Both the position numbers and the translations under genes were made by a program. Shown here one piece after another: positions 1 to 14,215 of a stretch of DNA of 64,000 nt. Every line of letters starts with the position of its first letter. Positions within the stretch are counted from its first letter, which is position 1. Location: assembly GCF_040939455.1 (NCBI RefSeq), contig NC_134104.1, forward strand, positions 8,393,501-8,457,500. Reading direction: 5' to 3'. The notes under the pieces are model-generated. The model was not told the DNA's origin, searched no databases, and saw nothing but the letters and a program-made list of their open reading frames with translations. This DNA is from Microcebus murinus. Taxonomy: Eukaryota > Chordata > Mammalia > Primates > Cheirogaleidae.

Positions 1-377
1 TCCCAGCTGGGGAGATCTGAAGACACACATACTCCACAGCTGCAGACAAGTAGTGACTGTCGGACAAAAGGAAGTGCTCATACACAGGACAAAAGTCTGC
101 AAGCCAGGCTGCCAGGCATCACCCAACTCCACTTCTCACTGGAGCGACTGCCTCACCCAGTGCAGAAAACCAAACTGCAATCCAAAGGCTATCCCACATG
201 CACACAACAACCGATTTCCCATGGAGTCGACACATTCAGAGAGAAGCCACAGGCCCAGAGTTTCTAGAACATCCAAAGCCTCAGTTTTCCTCCCAAACAC
301 TAAAGCAACTGAAGACCTAAAGAGAGAATTCAAACAGTGCTCAGGAAAACAGGAAAGGGAAATTCCACCCATTTATC
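1..377. other. Unassigned sequence
   Basis: A 146-codon plus frame (53-493) crosses into the antisense Alu and has no family I recognise. It may be old repeat. No gene is called. Confidence 0.4.
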
Positions 378-2053
<1,676 letters not shown>

Positions 2054-2129
2054 CTACATCCAAATAATGCAGAAATCCTAATTACAATTAGAATAATTAC
2101 AATTATCACAATTCCAGGAAAGAGAGGAT

Positions 2130-3895
2130 TATTTTATTATTTTTAATTGACAATGATACAAAGTTGAACAAAAACTCCAGAACAAGAAAATAAAAAATAA
2201 AATAAGATTAGAGAAGAGAGGAATAGCTGGTCCAAGAATACTAATTTTCTCATCTTTTATATGAAAAAATAGAAAAAGATGGTTGAGTTATTAAAATTGA
2301 TACATTATTTTTAAAAATAGGTTTCAGCATACTATTTAAAGTTGTAAAAGTAACTGCTAGTAGAGCCCCAAAGACTTATGCCTTCATAATCCAAAGGAGA
2401 GAAAAACTCAACATAACAAAAGGTAGAAACCAAAGAAATAGCAAGGAAATTTTTGTTTTTGTTTTCAAAACAGGGTGGTGCTCTTTCCCCCAGGGCTAGA
2501 GTACTGTGGCATCATCATAGCTCACTGCAACCTCAAACTCCTAGACTCAAGTGATCCTCCTGCCCCAGACTCCCAAGTACCTGGGACTACAATCGCATGC
2601 CACATGTTTTGCAAGAAAGTAATAAAAATACACATAGAGAGAGAAAGAGAGAGAGAGAGCATGCACTTTCAGATACAGGTAATCAATTATAATCAAAGAA
2701 ACTTAAAAGGTAAAAATTTTCACATTAAAAAAGCAAACTCTAAGTATATGCTAATATATTAAAACAAAGTGGCTCAGAAGAGCCAAAAGTCAAGTTATAA
2801 GCAAAATAACAGGTAAAATGATAGTACCTAAATAAAAAGAAAGCAAGGGAGAGTGTATAATATTCATGTCAGAGAAAGCTGAATTCAAGGAAAAATCAGT
2901 TAGTTATAACAAGGCTCACTTCATCATGATGAACTTTATAATCCACAGTGAAAAGATATTTCTCGTGAACCAGAAAAAAGTGACAGAAACACATTAATAG
3001 TAAGTCCGTATCATCAAGAAAAAAAGTTATTGATGTCTGAATAATAGACCTTACACTGTACATGTATCTTATACCATATATGTATATCTAATTCTGTGTC
3101 CTGAAAAGAAAAATATAATATATTCTCTTTTCAAAACTAATAGAAGACTACATAATTTTATAATATATCACAAAGGAAACCTCAATATATTTCAAGAAGT
3201 GAAATAGAAACCACATTCTCAAGCTATAATAAAACTAAAAATAATAAAGTTGAAGCAAAAAAATTAATACTCAACGTATTGGAAATATAAAAAAAAAATC
3301 TCATTTTTCCTTGTTTTAAAGAGGAAATCAAACTACAACTGCAGCCTATCTAGGAAATTAAAATAATGAGAATATTATATGTCAAAACCCCAGGGGATAG
3401 GGTCAATGCTGAAGGTAAAATAATAATCACATCCTTAAACACGTTATAGAATGCAAAAACTAATAGAGAATTTGGGGGAACTTAGAAAAATTAATACAAA
3501 ACTTAAAGAAAACAGAAGGAGAAAAAAACAGAAGAATTGATAATGAATTCAAGATTTAGTTCCTTTTGAAAAATGAAGTAGAAAGACCACAAACTAGCTT
3601 GATCGTTTTTTAAAAAGACAGGAATAGGGGAGCACAAATACATAACATAAGGATTAAGTAAGGGAAATAATTATAAGACAATATGGAGGCCACTCTATGC
3701 TAGCGAATGGTCTTCTAGGAAAGGATATCTTATTCAAATTGACTAAAAAAAGGATGGAAGATTTTTGGTAAAATTTTTCAAAGATTTTTGGTAAAAATTG
3801 AAAAAGCTGTCAATGAACTATTCCCCCATAATAGCTTCTTGCTCAGATGGTTTGATGGCAATTCTGCCCAACTTTCAAAGAACCAATGCTTTCTA
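2130..3895 (+). mobile_element. Old L1 (ORF2 region), degraded
   Basis: A-rich plus strand with L1 ORF2-like phrases (for example agatggtttgatggcaattctgccc near 3845). It is interrupted by an Alu monomer and has no long frame. Confidence 0.6.
2470..2605 (-). mobile_element. Alu left monomer, antisense
   Basis: Matches ctcactgcaacctcaaactcc to cctgggactac, and stops after the first arm. It lies inside old L1 sequence. A short (GA)n tract follows at 2637-2660. Confidence 0.8.
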
Positions 3896-3901
3896 TGCAA
3901 G

Positions 3902-4064
3902 TGCAAGCCACCATGTCTGGTAATGTTTTTTTTTTTTTATTTTTTGTAGAGACAGTAGTCTCACTCTGCTACCCTTACTGGTTTGGAACTCATGGGCTCA
4001 AGCACTCCTCCCACCCCAGCCACCCAAAGTGCTGGGAGTACAGGCGTGACCACGGCACTCGGCC
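3902..4064 (-). mobile_element. Alu right arm, antisense
   Basis: A poly-T linker, tttttgtagagacag, and a terminal caaagtgctgggagtacaggc to actcggcc block are visible. Only the right half is present. Confidence 0.8.
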
Positions 4065-4375
4065 TTATTATAGCCTTATGTACCTTTTGAATTTTGAACC
4101 ATGGGAATGTATTAAATATTCAAAAATAATAAGTAAGTTTAAGAGTAAAAGGTGTTTTAAAAAATTGAAAGATGCTTTTTAATAAAATGATTGGGTTAAA
4201 ACTTCTTTAAGATGTTAATATATTTTATGTACACTTGTGGGCATGTACACATATATTAGGAACAAAACAAGGACACCCACCTCCTCTGTAATTGAACATT
4301 ATTTGGGAAATGTTGGACCATAACAATGAACAAGAGAATCAATAAGAAAAATAAATCCTTGAAAACAGGGGGGGG

Positions 4376-5026
4376 AGGAACACTCTTCCACTGCTGGTGG
4401 GACTGCAAACTAGTACAATCTCTATGGAAAGTAGTATGGAGATACCTCAAAGAACTAAAAACAGAACTACCATTTGATCCAGCAATCCCACTACTAGGCA
4501 TCTACCCACAGGAAAAAGAAAAGTCATTTTATAATAAAGACATCTGCACTCGAATGTTTATGGCAGCACAATTCACAATTGCAAAAATGTGGAAGCTATC
4601 CAAGTGCCCATCAATACATGAGTGGATTAATAAAATGTGGTATAGGTATATTATGGAGTTCTACTCAACCATAAAAAGCAATGGTGATCTAGCACCTTTT
4701 GCATTATCCTTGGTGGAGCTAGAGCCCATTCTTCGAAGTAAAGTATCACAAGAATGGTAAAACAAGGACCACATTTACTCACCATCAAATTGATACTAAA
4801 TGATCAATACTTAGGTGCTCACATGGAAGTAATACTCATCGGGTGTGGGGCAGGTAGGAGGAGGGTGGAGGGGATGGGTAAATTCATAACTAATGGGTGT
4901 GCAGTGCATAACTAATGGGGGATGGGCACAGTTGTAGCTCTGGCTTGAGCGATGCAAAAGCAATATATGTAATCAAAATGTTTGTACCTCCATAATATTC
5001 TGAAATTTAATAAATAAATAAATAGA
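4376..5026 (+). mobile_element. L1 3' end (ORF2 C-terminus and 3' UTR), 5' truncated
   Basis: The open frame at 4326-4760 holds the conserved ORF2 tail (FHCWWDCKLVQSLW, AIPLLGIYPQEKEKSF, FTIAKMWKLSKCPS). A GT-rich 3' UTR and an (AAAT)n tail follow. This is the ordinary dead-on-arrival L1 form, and the divergent tail fits a strepsirrhine L1. Confidence 0.9.
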
Positions 5027-5271
5027 TGGGGAAATTTTACTTATTTCCTGATGATATGGTTATATGCCTGGAAAGTCTAGTTCAATAAGATGACTGGTTA
5101 AAGAATGGATGGATGGATAGACAGGTAGTTTTAAAGCTTTCATACAACAAGCAATAACAATAGTAACAGGATCAGACAGGATCCGATTTGGAAAACAGAA
5201 ACTGTGCCAGTTATCATGAGAGGAGTTGATATAGGGAATTGGCCAAACAGGCATTGAAGAAGTGAAAAGGG

Positions 5272-5775
5272 GACTGTGGTGGACAAAAGAAAGACCCCCC
5301 CCAACCTTAAAATGCCCATGGTAATGCTCAGAGCCTGCAAACACATGCGCTTACGTGGTAAGGGAGAGCCGAGGTTGCAGACGGAATTAAGGCTGCTCAT
5401 GCACTGACCTTAAAACACGGAGAATAACCGGATAGGCCCAATGTCATCACAAATTCTTTGTAAGAGTAGGAAGGAGGCAGGAGCGGCAAAACCAGAGAGA
5501 TGGCAGCATGAGGCGCGCTTGGCCCCTCATAGCTGGCTTTGAAGGTGGAGGAGGGGGCCATGAGCCCAGGAAGGCGGGTGAAAATGGAAAACACAGGAAA
5601 CAGATTCTCCCCTAGAGCCTTCAGAAGGATTGCAGCCTGCCGACACCTCAATTGGAGCCCAGTGAGATGGGTGTTGAACTTCCAACCTCCAGACCTATAA
5701 AATAATACATTTGCATTGTTTTAAGCCACTGCATTTGTGATGGTTTGTTACAGTGGCCACAGGAAACTCATATGG
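5272..5775 (+). mobile_element. MLT1-like (ERVL-MaLR) LTR
   Basis: The 3' half reads like the MaLR family: agccttcagaaggattgcagcctgccgacacc, ttccaacctccagac, gtttgttacagtggccacaggaaactcat. Old L1 sequence lies on the left (5040-5271). Confidence 0.65.
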
Positions 5776-6139
5776 AGACAGTGGAATAACACAGAGAAAG
5801 TAATGGCAAGAAGCAGCTGTCATGGAGGACTAGGGAGGCCAAGGAAGAGGCTGAGAGGTCTGGAAGCTCAGAGGACAGGTCTGCAGAGCTGGCCCAGGCC
5901 TCGGAGGACAGTGCTGTCCAGCCGGGGCTCGTGCCCTGGCACCCAAGGGTGCGAGGAGGCTGCCTCAGGGTGAGCACACAGGCACAGCCAACTCCCCGGG
6001 CCCCGCAGGAGCACGGTGACCACAATGTGCACTCAGCCTTCAGAAGAGAAGTGTAGTTTCTCAGCATCACAAAGCCATAGAAGGGTGAGTTTGGAGCTAA
6101 GAGATAATAGTGAACAACCATCATAGCAACTTAGAAGTC

Positions 6140-7380
6140 ATTACTGAAAAGATATTTTCATTTATAACATCAACGCCCAAATATATTTTTTAATCCCAAA
6201 GAATGGATAAACTGCAGTATATTCATACAATGGAATATTATTCAGTGGTAAAAAGAAATGAACTATCAAGCCACAAAGACAGGGAGGAATCTTAAATGCA
6301 TAGGGAAAGAAGTCAATCTGGAAAATTATTGTGAACAGAATAGAACCCAAACTCTGTATAATATTAATAATTTAAAGAGATTTATTTTGAGCCAAGTATG
6401 TGCTACCATGGCCCGGAGAGCCATGCCCAAGAAGCCTTGAACAAGTGGTCTCCCCATGGTTGGCTTAGAGTTTGGTTTCATACATTTCAGGGAGACAGGA
6501 ATTACACATGAAGTCATAAATCAACACATGGAAGGCATACATTGGTTTGGCCCAAAAAGGCAGGACATCTCAAAGCAGGAGTTTATAGGTTATAGGTGGG
6601 TTTAGAGATTCTTTGATTTGTAATTGGTTAAAGAAATGAAGCTTTGTCTAAAGGCTTGGAATGTTTTTAAGTTAAGATAAGGTACTCTGTTCATCAAAGA
6701 CAAGTCACTGACATATACCGGACACATACCAAGATTCAACTGATCTGTTAGATAAATTATTGACCTGCAGGTGTGGTTTAACCTTTGTCTTACATGGCCG
6801 TAGGCTTCTTAATGATTTTGTATCATACCGTTACAAAAAATAACTCCAAAACAAGTATGACGAGGCATGTCTGACCTCCCTTCTCATGGCCAGCTATTCA
6901 GCTTGAGGGTCTCCGTGGCCAAGGGGGGGGGCATTCAGTCAGCTGGGTGGCTTAAGATTTTATTTTAGTTCACACTGCATACTGTATGACTCGAACTACA
7001 TGACATTCTGGAAAAGACAAAACTATGGGTATAGCAAAAAGATCAGTGGTTGCCAGGGGCTCAAGGAGAAGAGAGGGATGAATAAGTAGTCCCCAGGATT
7101 TTCTGGGCAGTGAAACTATTCTGTATGATGCTGTAGTGGTGAAAACACGTCATTATATACATGTGTCAAAGCTCACAGAATGTACGACCCAAAGAGTGTA
7201 CCCTAACGTAAACTGTAAACTTTATGTTAGGGTTAACAACAATGTATTAGTACTGACTCATCAATTGTGACAACCGTACCACACCCATGGCAGGGGGAGT
7301 GAGGAGGTATATGAGGACACCCCATGCTTTCTGCATACCTAAAGCTGCTCAAAAATGTAAAGCTTATTAATTTTTTTAAA
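6140..7380 (+). mobile_element. Old L1 3' end split by an LTR
   Basis: The left piece (acaatggaatattattcagtgg near 6228) and the right piece (tactgtatgactcgaactacatgacattctgg from 6975) are contiguous in an L1. A 645-bp element occupies the gap. Confidence 0.75.
6330..6974 (-). mobile_element. Solo LTR-like element with TGTGAAC...GTTCACA ends
   Basis: The ends are a 7-bp inverted repeat starting TG and ending CA. A minus-strand AATAAATC near the plus-strand left end sets the orientation. It sits cleanly inside an L1. The exact ERV family is not assigned, and a target duplication is not clear. Confidence 0.65.
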
Positions 7381-8960
7381 GCTCAAGGAAGAAACTTGGG
7401 AGGTATGCAGGACCTGTATGGTTTTAAAACCCTCCTGAGAGAAAATAATGAAGACTCAAGGAAATAGAGGATTATTCCTTGTGTTTGAATAGGATGACTC
7501 AATATGCTTAATATGGTGAGAGTATCTTTTTCCTGAGACCAATCTATAAATTCAATGCAATCTAATACAAGCTTTAACTTTTTTTGGTGGGAGCGATCTA
7601 TTTTTGAATTCAACCATAAGAATTAACACAAGATAATAATAGGTAGGGAATTTCCAGAAATGAAGAGAAACATAGGGCCATGTGGCCTGCAGGGTACAAA
7701 AAGTGATTCAGTATAGGAGACATCTCTTGTTCTCACCGCCCAGCGCCCACTTGTACTTACCCTTCTATTCTGGCTACACCCCCATTTTTCCATTATGGTA
7801 CCTCATTCTCCCCTCTCAGCCCAAAGACTCTGGGTGAAGCTGACTCCACTCTAGCATTGATGCAGCCCTGCCCAGGGATGTCCTTTGACCCCATCCAAGC
7901 TGGAGAGAGGCAGCTAGAGTTGAACCTGACAAGGGACAGGCCTGGCATGTTTGGCCTAGGTTGGAAGCAAAGTGGAGAGATGGAAAAAGAAAAGGTCCTG
8001 GAGACTTTTAGCACCACCTGGTCTTTTAATTTACTTGAGTCAATATGTTCCCCTGCTGCTTAAACCAGTTTAAGATGAATTTTCTGCACCTGACAACAGA
8101 AAGGTGCCCTAACTGATACATCAAGCTACAGTAATTAAAATAGCATGGTACTGTCACAGCAATAGACAAATGCATGCGTAGATTCTTGGAACAAAAGGAT
8201 ACAAAAATAGATTCAACAAAAGGATACAAAAATAGATTCACTAATATATGGAAATTTATTAAATAATAAAAGTGACATTTTAAATTAATTGGGGAAAGAT
8301 AGATTGCTCAAGAAATGGTGTTGAAACAGCTGGCTAACCATTTGGAAAACAAAGTTTGGCTTTAAACCTCATTTCTGGCACTAAAATAATTCCACATGGA
8401 TCAAAGATATAATCTTAAAAAGCACCTATAAAACCCAGAAGAAAAGGAATGAATATTATTATAATCTTGGGGTGGTGAAGGCCTTTCTAAGCACAAAGGA
8501 AACAACAACAAATTTATGTAATAAATACAGAATTTAGAGTTAGCAAGAAAAACCACTCAAAAATCAAAAGGTAATCTTAAACTGGAATAAAAATCATTAT
8601 ATCTGTATAAAGGAGCTCTGATAAATCAATGAGAAAAAAACTGAAAAGGAAAATGGGGAAAAGATGCGACTACAAATAGCCAATGACAAACAGAAATTTA
8701 AGAAATTCAAATGAAAAAACAACATTTTTCAACTACCAGATTAGCAAAGGTTTAACTTTGTATTAAACTGACACTGAAACACACTGGTGAGAGTGTACAT
8801 CAGTGCAGCCATTTAGTAGACAGTTGACAATACGGATTACAATTTAACATACGCATACCTTTTCACTCAATAGTTTCTAGAGCTTATCCAAAAGAGATAC
8901 TTTCACATGTTAGCAAAAATATATGCACAAGATACTCACATTGTAGTGTGTCTTCTCTAG
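7380..8960 (+). mobile_element. Old L1 ORF2, interrupted
   Basis: L1 ORF2 phrases are present before 7640 (ccaatctataaattcaatgcaatct) and after 8125 (tcaagctacagtaattaaaatagcatggtactg). The intervening 7650-8120 looks like an inserted LTR or other repeat that I cannot name. Confidence 0.65.
8191..8240 (+). repeat. Exact 25-bp tandem duplication
   Basis: 8191-8215 and 8216-8240 are identical and lie inside old L1 sequence. Confidence 0.95.
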
Positions 8961-9863
8961 CAAAAAAGACACAACTCAAGTGTGCCTCTTCAGGGGAGTG
9001 GCAAGTGTCGTGTGCTAAATCCACTAGACAGTGATTAAAAGCTCTTGTTGGCATCACGAACAGTGCGTATTTTGCCAAAAACCACCAGTCAGTTTTCTGT
9101 CCTCGTCTTACCATCTCAGCAGCCAAGTCACATGTTGGAGCACTTCGTCCTGGAAACCTCCTTCCTGGGGCCTGGGGACACTGCATGCTTTCATCCAGCC
9201 TCTTCGTTTGTTCTCTTTGCCTCCCGGACCCAAGTCTCTGTCCTGGACTTTCTCCTGTTCTCTGCATGGCTATTTCATAAGTGGTTTTAAACTTCCATTC
9301 CGGTGCTGCTCTCTCTCTCAAATCTGTATGTCCCGGAGGACCAGGTATGCATGTTCCACTGCCTCCGTGATCTCTTCCCTTGAGAGTCCCATGGGCATCC
9401 CCAACTGACTGTGGCTAAAGAAGAAGTGTTAATCCTCCAGCCCTGTGTTTCCCCAAGCTCAGTAGATGGTGTCATTGGACCCTCAGTCCTAGAGCCCAGG
9501 TGTCATTCTTGCTTCCCTCTTCTCCCCACATCTTACAATTCGTCAATGAGATACTGGGCAGGTGCTACTAGTTGTGTATTATAATCCTTTCTACCATTTT
9601 TCTTACTTAAAAAAACTCTAATTTTGTTTGGGGTTAGCAAAATGTACCCAGATAAAGACATTTATATTTTCCAGCCTCCCTTACAGCTACATTTTGGCCA
9701 GTGAACTATAAGCTAAGACTTCCAGGAAATTCAGTTTAACATTTTTTTTAACAATGGCTGGAACACATATGTGATGCAGGTGGTATGTGGCCACCTTGTG
9801 ACCGTGAGGCAACATGTATGAAGTAGTTGACTTTTATGTTCAAATCCTTCAACTACCTGGTAT

Positions 9864-9898
9864 TTATATATATATATATATATGTATATGTATATAGT
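9864..9898 (+). repeat. (TA)n/(TG)n microsatellite
   Basis: tatatatatatatatatatg followed by mixed TA/TG units. Confidence 0.9.
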
Positions 9899-10136
9899 GG
9901 GGTGAGATGTCTTTTTTTTAAAGCCACAACTTGAAGTGTATTTGATCAGCTATCATTCATCCAAGGGACCAATACTAGTCATTTTCACATTACCACATTC
10001 CAAGTCTAGCTTCTGACCCCCCCTAAATTGAAAATTAGTTGCAAACAGACTTATAGATGTTCCTAAAGCCAGCAAGCTGTGGGCTCCTCTCCTGTTCCCA
10101 AACCTGCCTGGATGCTGGTCTAGCAAAGAGTGACTT

Positions 10137-10422
10137 CTTCTTTTTTAAAGACAAGGTCTGTCACCCATGCTGGAGTGCAGTGGCACAATCATAGCTCTAT
10201 ACCTCCAACTCCTGGGCTTAGGTGATCCTCCTGCCTCAGCCTCGTTGAGTATCTGGGACTGTAGGCACATGCCACCACACCCAGCTAACATTTTTATTTT
10301 TTGTAGAGATGGAGGTCTTGATATGTTGACCAGGCTGGTCATGAATTCCTGGCCTGAAGCAATCCTCCCAGGTAGGCCTCCCCAAGTGCTGGGATTATAG
10401 CTATGAGCCACCATGCCTGGCC
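10137..10422 (-). mobile_element. Alu, antisense, with target-site duplication
   Basis: Full dimer flanked by the 11-bp direct repeat aagagtgactt at 10126-10136 and 10423-10433. Confidence 0.92.
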
Positions 10423-12396
10423 AAGAGTGACTTTTAAAAGGAAAAAAGAAAATTCATAATTCTAAGAGTTGCCCCAACCCTCCAACAGTTGATATCCACC
10501 CCTGATCCCCACGGTAGAAAACAGGGAGCCAATAACAGATACATGCAGGAGAAACCTCAGCTGCAACTGGCTATAAACCTCATAAATATGCAGATCCAGG
10601 CACTGGCTGCTGCCTTTTGGGATGGTGAGCATTAGCACCGCCAAGAGGGTAGTCTCAGTCTATCCATTACAACGGAACAAAAGAAGGAACTTTTCAAATA
10701 GGCATTTTATTGACTTAACACATGCCAGTCACTACCTTTTGGGCTTTGTATTCCTGCTGTTATTTCCTTTCTTTACCCCACTTTTTATCTCCAAAGGTAC
10801 AGTTTATCTAAATGGACTAAACAAATAAGTCTGTGAAAAGCCAAATCCGCAGCAGGATATGGGGGACATGGCAGGGGGTGGGGGTGGAAAATGTACTAGC
10901 CAGGGAGTCGATAAAGTAATCTCTCTTTTAAGGTGTGCTTTTGAATCTGGGAAACAGTCTGAGTTTGTCAGGCAGGAGGAATAGCATTTGGGGCCCCAGC
11001 TCTCTGCAGGATGCTTTGGTGCAGACACAAGTCTCAACAGGACAGCGTAGGAGGTGTTAGTGATACACCGAGAGGCTGCAGGGAGAGCCCAGGTTATAAA
11101 TCACTCTCCAGTACTGCAACTTGTCAGGCCCCTAAACCACCTGGCTAATTCTTGGAAACCTCTCTCCCTCTACTAGGGCTCTGGCTTCCATTTGGCTTTG
11201 GACTTTCCAGAAGGGTCTACCCAGGGATCAGGTAAGCCAGTGCAAGTTAAAACCCCAGAAGGCACTGATGTGACTTATTCAACACATGTCAGCACCACCC
11301 TGTGTTTAAGACAGAAAGAAAATAACTCTGTTTACTCCCAGCTAAATGACATGTAGGCACGGTGTTCTCTCTGAAAGAGTTTTGTGTCAGGGAAGAGGAA
11401 GCCCCTTAATGCCTGTGGATCTTCAGCCAAGTTGTATCATCTCCCGGTTGTCTTTGTATAGTCATCCGACAGTGCTGTTCTTACCTTTATAAACAGTTCA
11501 TTCCTTCAACAGCTATTTACCTCGTCGTCTAGCTTTTATCAGGCGCCATGCAACACACTGGTTCTATTTCTTTTCAAATAAAAAATGAATGCAGTCTAGA
11601 GTAAGCAGACAAAAAGCATGTAAGCAAATGAATTTGTAATCATAAATAACAATCAATGCCATGAAGAAAATGGGCCTGGAGTCATGAGGGAGAATGACAG
11701 GGTAGGTCTCAAGTAGGCGGGGAGGTCAGCAGAGACATCCCGAGGAGGAGACATTGAAGCCAAGACCCGAGGGCCAGGACAGAGCCAGCCAGGAGAAAAG
11801 CAAGAGAAAGGGCGCCAGGCAAGCACGCAGGCTGTGCAAAGGCCTTGCAGAGGGAAAGAGCTGGGGCGCAATATATTTCATGGTCACCCTGATTGTAAGC
11901 AAGAGGGAAATTAAGAAATGAGGAGGGGGCAGCGGGGGAGCCAACAGGAAGGCTGCTAAGTTTATTCTAAGCCCGCTGAGGAGCAACTGGATGGGGCTTC
12001 TGTAACGCTCCCAAGGTCCCGTCTACACTTGATGAAAGCAGTTGGGAAGCTCAAGACCAGGGATTTCCACCCACTCATAAATCAAACTATTCTTATTGAG
12101 CACACCAGACATGACACTGTGCACTGGGGATTTAAAAATGAAAAAGAAGATACGCAGATGGCCAGGAAGCGTGTGAAAAGATGCTCTGCGCCATTGCTCA
12201 CTAGGGAGGTGCAAACCGAGGCCGCAGTGAAATACCACTGCATACTTACTGGGATGGCTATAATTAGAAACCAAAAAGGGCAATCACATGTTTTGGCAAG
12301 GATGGAGAGAGACTGGAGGCCTCTCACATTGTTGGTGGGAATGTAAAATGTGCAGCTGCTGAGGAAACAGTTTGGCAGTTCCTCAAAAACCTAAAC

Positions 12397-13157
12397 ATGT
12401 ATTGGTCTCTTAGGTCTGCCGTGACACAGTGCCAGAAACTGAGTGGCTTAGACAAAGAAAGTTATTGTCTCCGTTCTGGAGGCTGGAAGTCAAAGGTCGA
12501 TGTGTCGGCAGCGCTGGTTCCTTCTGTCTGTTTCAGGCTCTCTCCTAGCTCTTGGGAGTCTCAGGTGTCCTCGGCTTGTATGTGGCCACCTTCTCCCTAC
12601 GTATTCTCAGCATCTTCCCTCTAGGTGTGTCTGTGTCCAAATTTCCCTTTTTAAAAATAAGACGACTCAGCCAGGCATGGTGGCTCACACCTGTAACCCT
12701 AGCATTCTGGGAGGCTGAAGAGGGAGGATCGCTTGAGCTCAGGAGTTCGAGACCAGCTTGGGCAACAGCAAGACCCCGTCTCCACTAAAAAATAGAAAAC
12801 TTAGCCAGGCGTCGTGGTGTGCACCTGTATTCCCTGCCTTCTAAGAGTTGCCCCAACCCTCCAACAGTACAGGCAGTTTGGGACACTAAGGTAAAAGGAT
12901 TGCTTAAGCCCAGGAGTTTGAGATTGCTGTGAGCTATGATGACACCACTGTACCCTACAAGGGCAACAGAGGGAGACTCAGAAAAGAAAAAAGAAAAGAA
13001 AAGAGACCACTAGTCAGACTGTATCAGAGTGCACCCTAATGACCTCACTTTAACTTGATCACATCTGTAAAGACCCTATTCCCAAATAACATTACATTCA
13101 GAGGTACTGGGGATTAGGACTTCAGCATATGTTTTGGGGGTACATAATTCAACTCTT
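12397..13157 (+). mobile_element. MER-like repeat (ttctggaggctggaagtc family), split
   Basis: Left part: gtctgccgtgacacagtgccagaaactgagtggctta, ttctggaggctggaag. Right part: taatgacctcactttaac, gacttcagcatatg. I recognise the family pattern but not its exact name. Confidence 0.6.
12666..12995 (+). mobile_element. Alu, sense, disrupted by a 30-bp foreign block
   Basis: The left arm is normal. In the right arm, at 12839-12868, the expected cccagctacttggg sequence is replaced by 30 bp identical to 10460-10489. The tail is (AAAAG)n. It lies inside a MER-like repeat that is itself inside an L1. Confidence 0.9.
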
Positions 13158-14054
13158 GATACAATTTGACCCAGCAATTCCACTCCTGGGTATATACCCC
13201 AAAGAACTGAAAACAGAAGCTCAAACAGATGCTTATATACCAATGTTCACAGCATCATGCTTCACAGTAACCAAAAAAAGTAGAAACAACCCAGCGTCCA
13301 TCAAAAAATGAGTGGATAAATATGGTATATTCATTTAATGGAATATTACTTGGCCGTGAAAAGGAATTAAGTTCTGATACCTGCTACAACTTGAAAACAC
13401 TATGCTAAGTGCGATAAGCCAGAGGGAAAAGGACAAATATTGTACGATGCCATTTACATGAAATATCTAGAATAGGCAGAATCATAGAGACAGAGAATAG
13501 AAAAGAGGTTACTGGTGGCTGGGGTGGGGGAGAGGGAGTTACCACTGAATGGGTACAGAGTTTCTGTTTGGGGCGATGATAGCGGTGATGATTACACAAC
13601 ATTGTGGATGTAATTGATGCCACCAATTGTACACTTAAATATGGTTAAAGTGGCAATTTTTATGTTATATATATGTTATTACAATTTAAAAGAAAAAGAA
13701 AAACTCCAGTCCCCGCTTTCCATGAATTCACAGACTGGTGGTAGCGGTGGAGGGTGAAGGACAAAGGGAGCTAAAGAGGGACGCTGCATCCCCTCTGGAA
13801 ATGCCCATGGTGGCAGCTTGGTGACAGCACCCACCCTAACAGGGAAGGAAGAGGAAGACTCCCAGGCACCCGGGAGACCCTGTTGCCGGTGACAGGCCAG
13901 GTTTGGGCAAGGGCTCTGTGAGGACACCCTTCAGTGGTGCCAATGGCCAGCTCTAAGAGAGACCAAGATGATTCTTAGATTTCCTATCAGTGGTTTCTAG
14001 AGTTAAGAGCAAAACCAAACTGAGGCACAATGGGCACTTGCTGTATAGAAGGCT

Positions 14055-14215
14055 TGGTATTGGCTCATTTCATCCCCAAGGAAACTGAGGAGAGAAGGGC
14101 TATCGTTACCCTCATCTTTCCTGTTGGAAGCTAAGCCTTAGAGGCCAAGGCCACAGCTGCTTGGTGGCGGGGTGGGGACGCCAGCTCAAGACTCTGGGCC
14201 CAGGATGGCCTGCTC
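14055..14215 (-). mobile_element. MIR SINE, antisense
   Basis: tcatccccaaggaaactgagg, followed by a gccttagagg-type segment, is the reverse complement of the MIR core. Confidence 0.55.

Larger units (their letters stand above)
8961..12139. other. Intergenic, mostly unique; one Alu
   Basis: No exon was recognised. About 11490-11980 has L2-like phrasing (ggccttgcagagggaaagagctgg), weakly. The block 10460-10489 is the sequence found again at 12839. Confidence 0.5.
12140..13690 (+). mobile_element. Old L1 3' end with nested insertions
   Basis: L1 pieces are 12140-12396 and about 13158-13690 (cccagcaattccactcctgggtatatacccc; aatggaatattacttggccgtg). A MER-like element (12397-12660 and 12998-13157) splits it, and that element is split by the Alu at 12666-12995. 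Confidence 0.85.

Noticed and set aside
4326..4760. 144-codon frame as a cellular gene
   Set aside because: It is the C-terminus of an L1 ORF2, 5' truncated, with no promoter.
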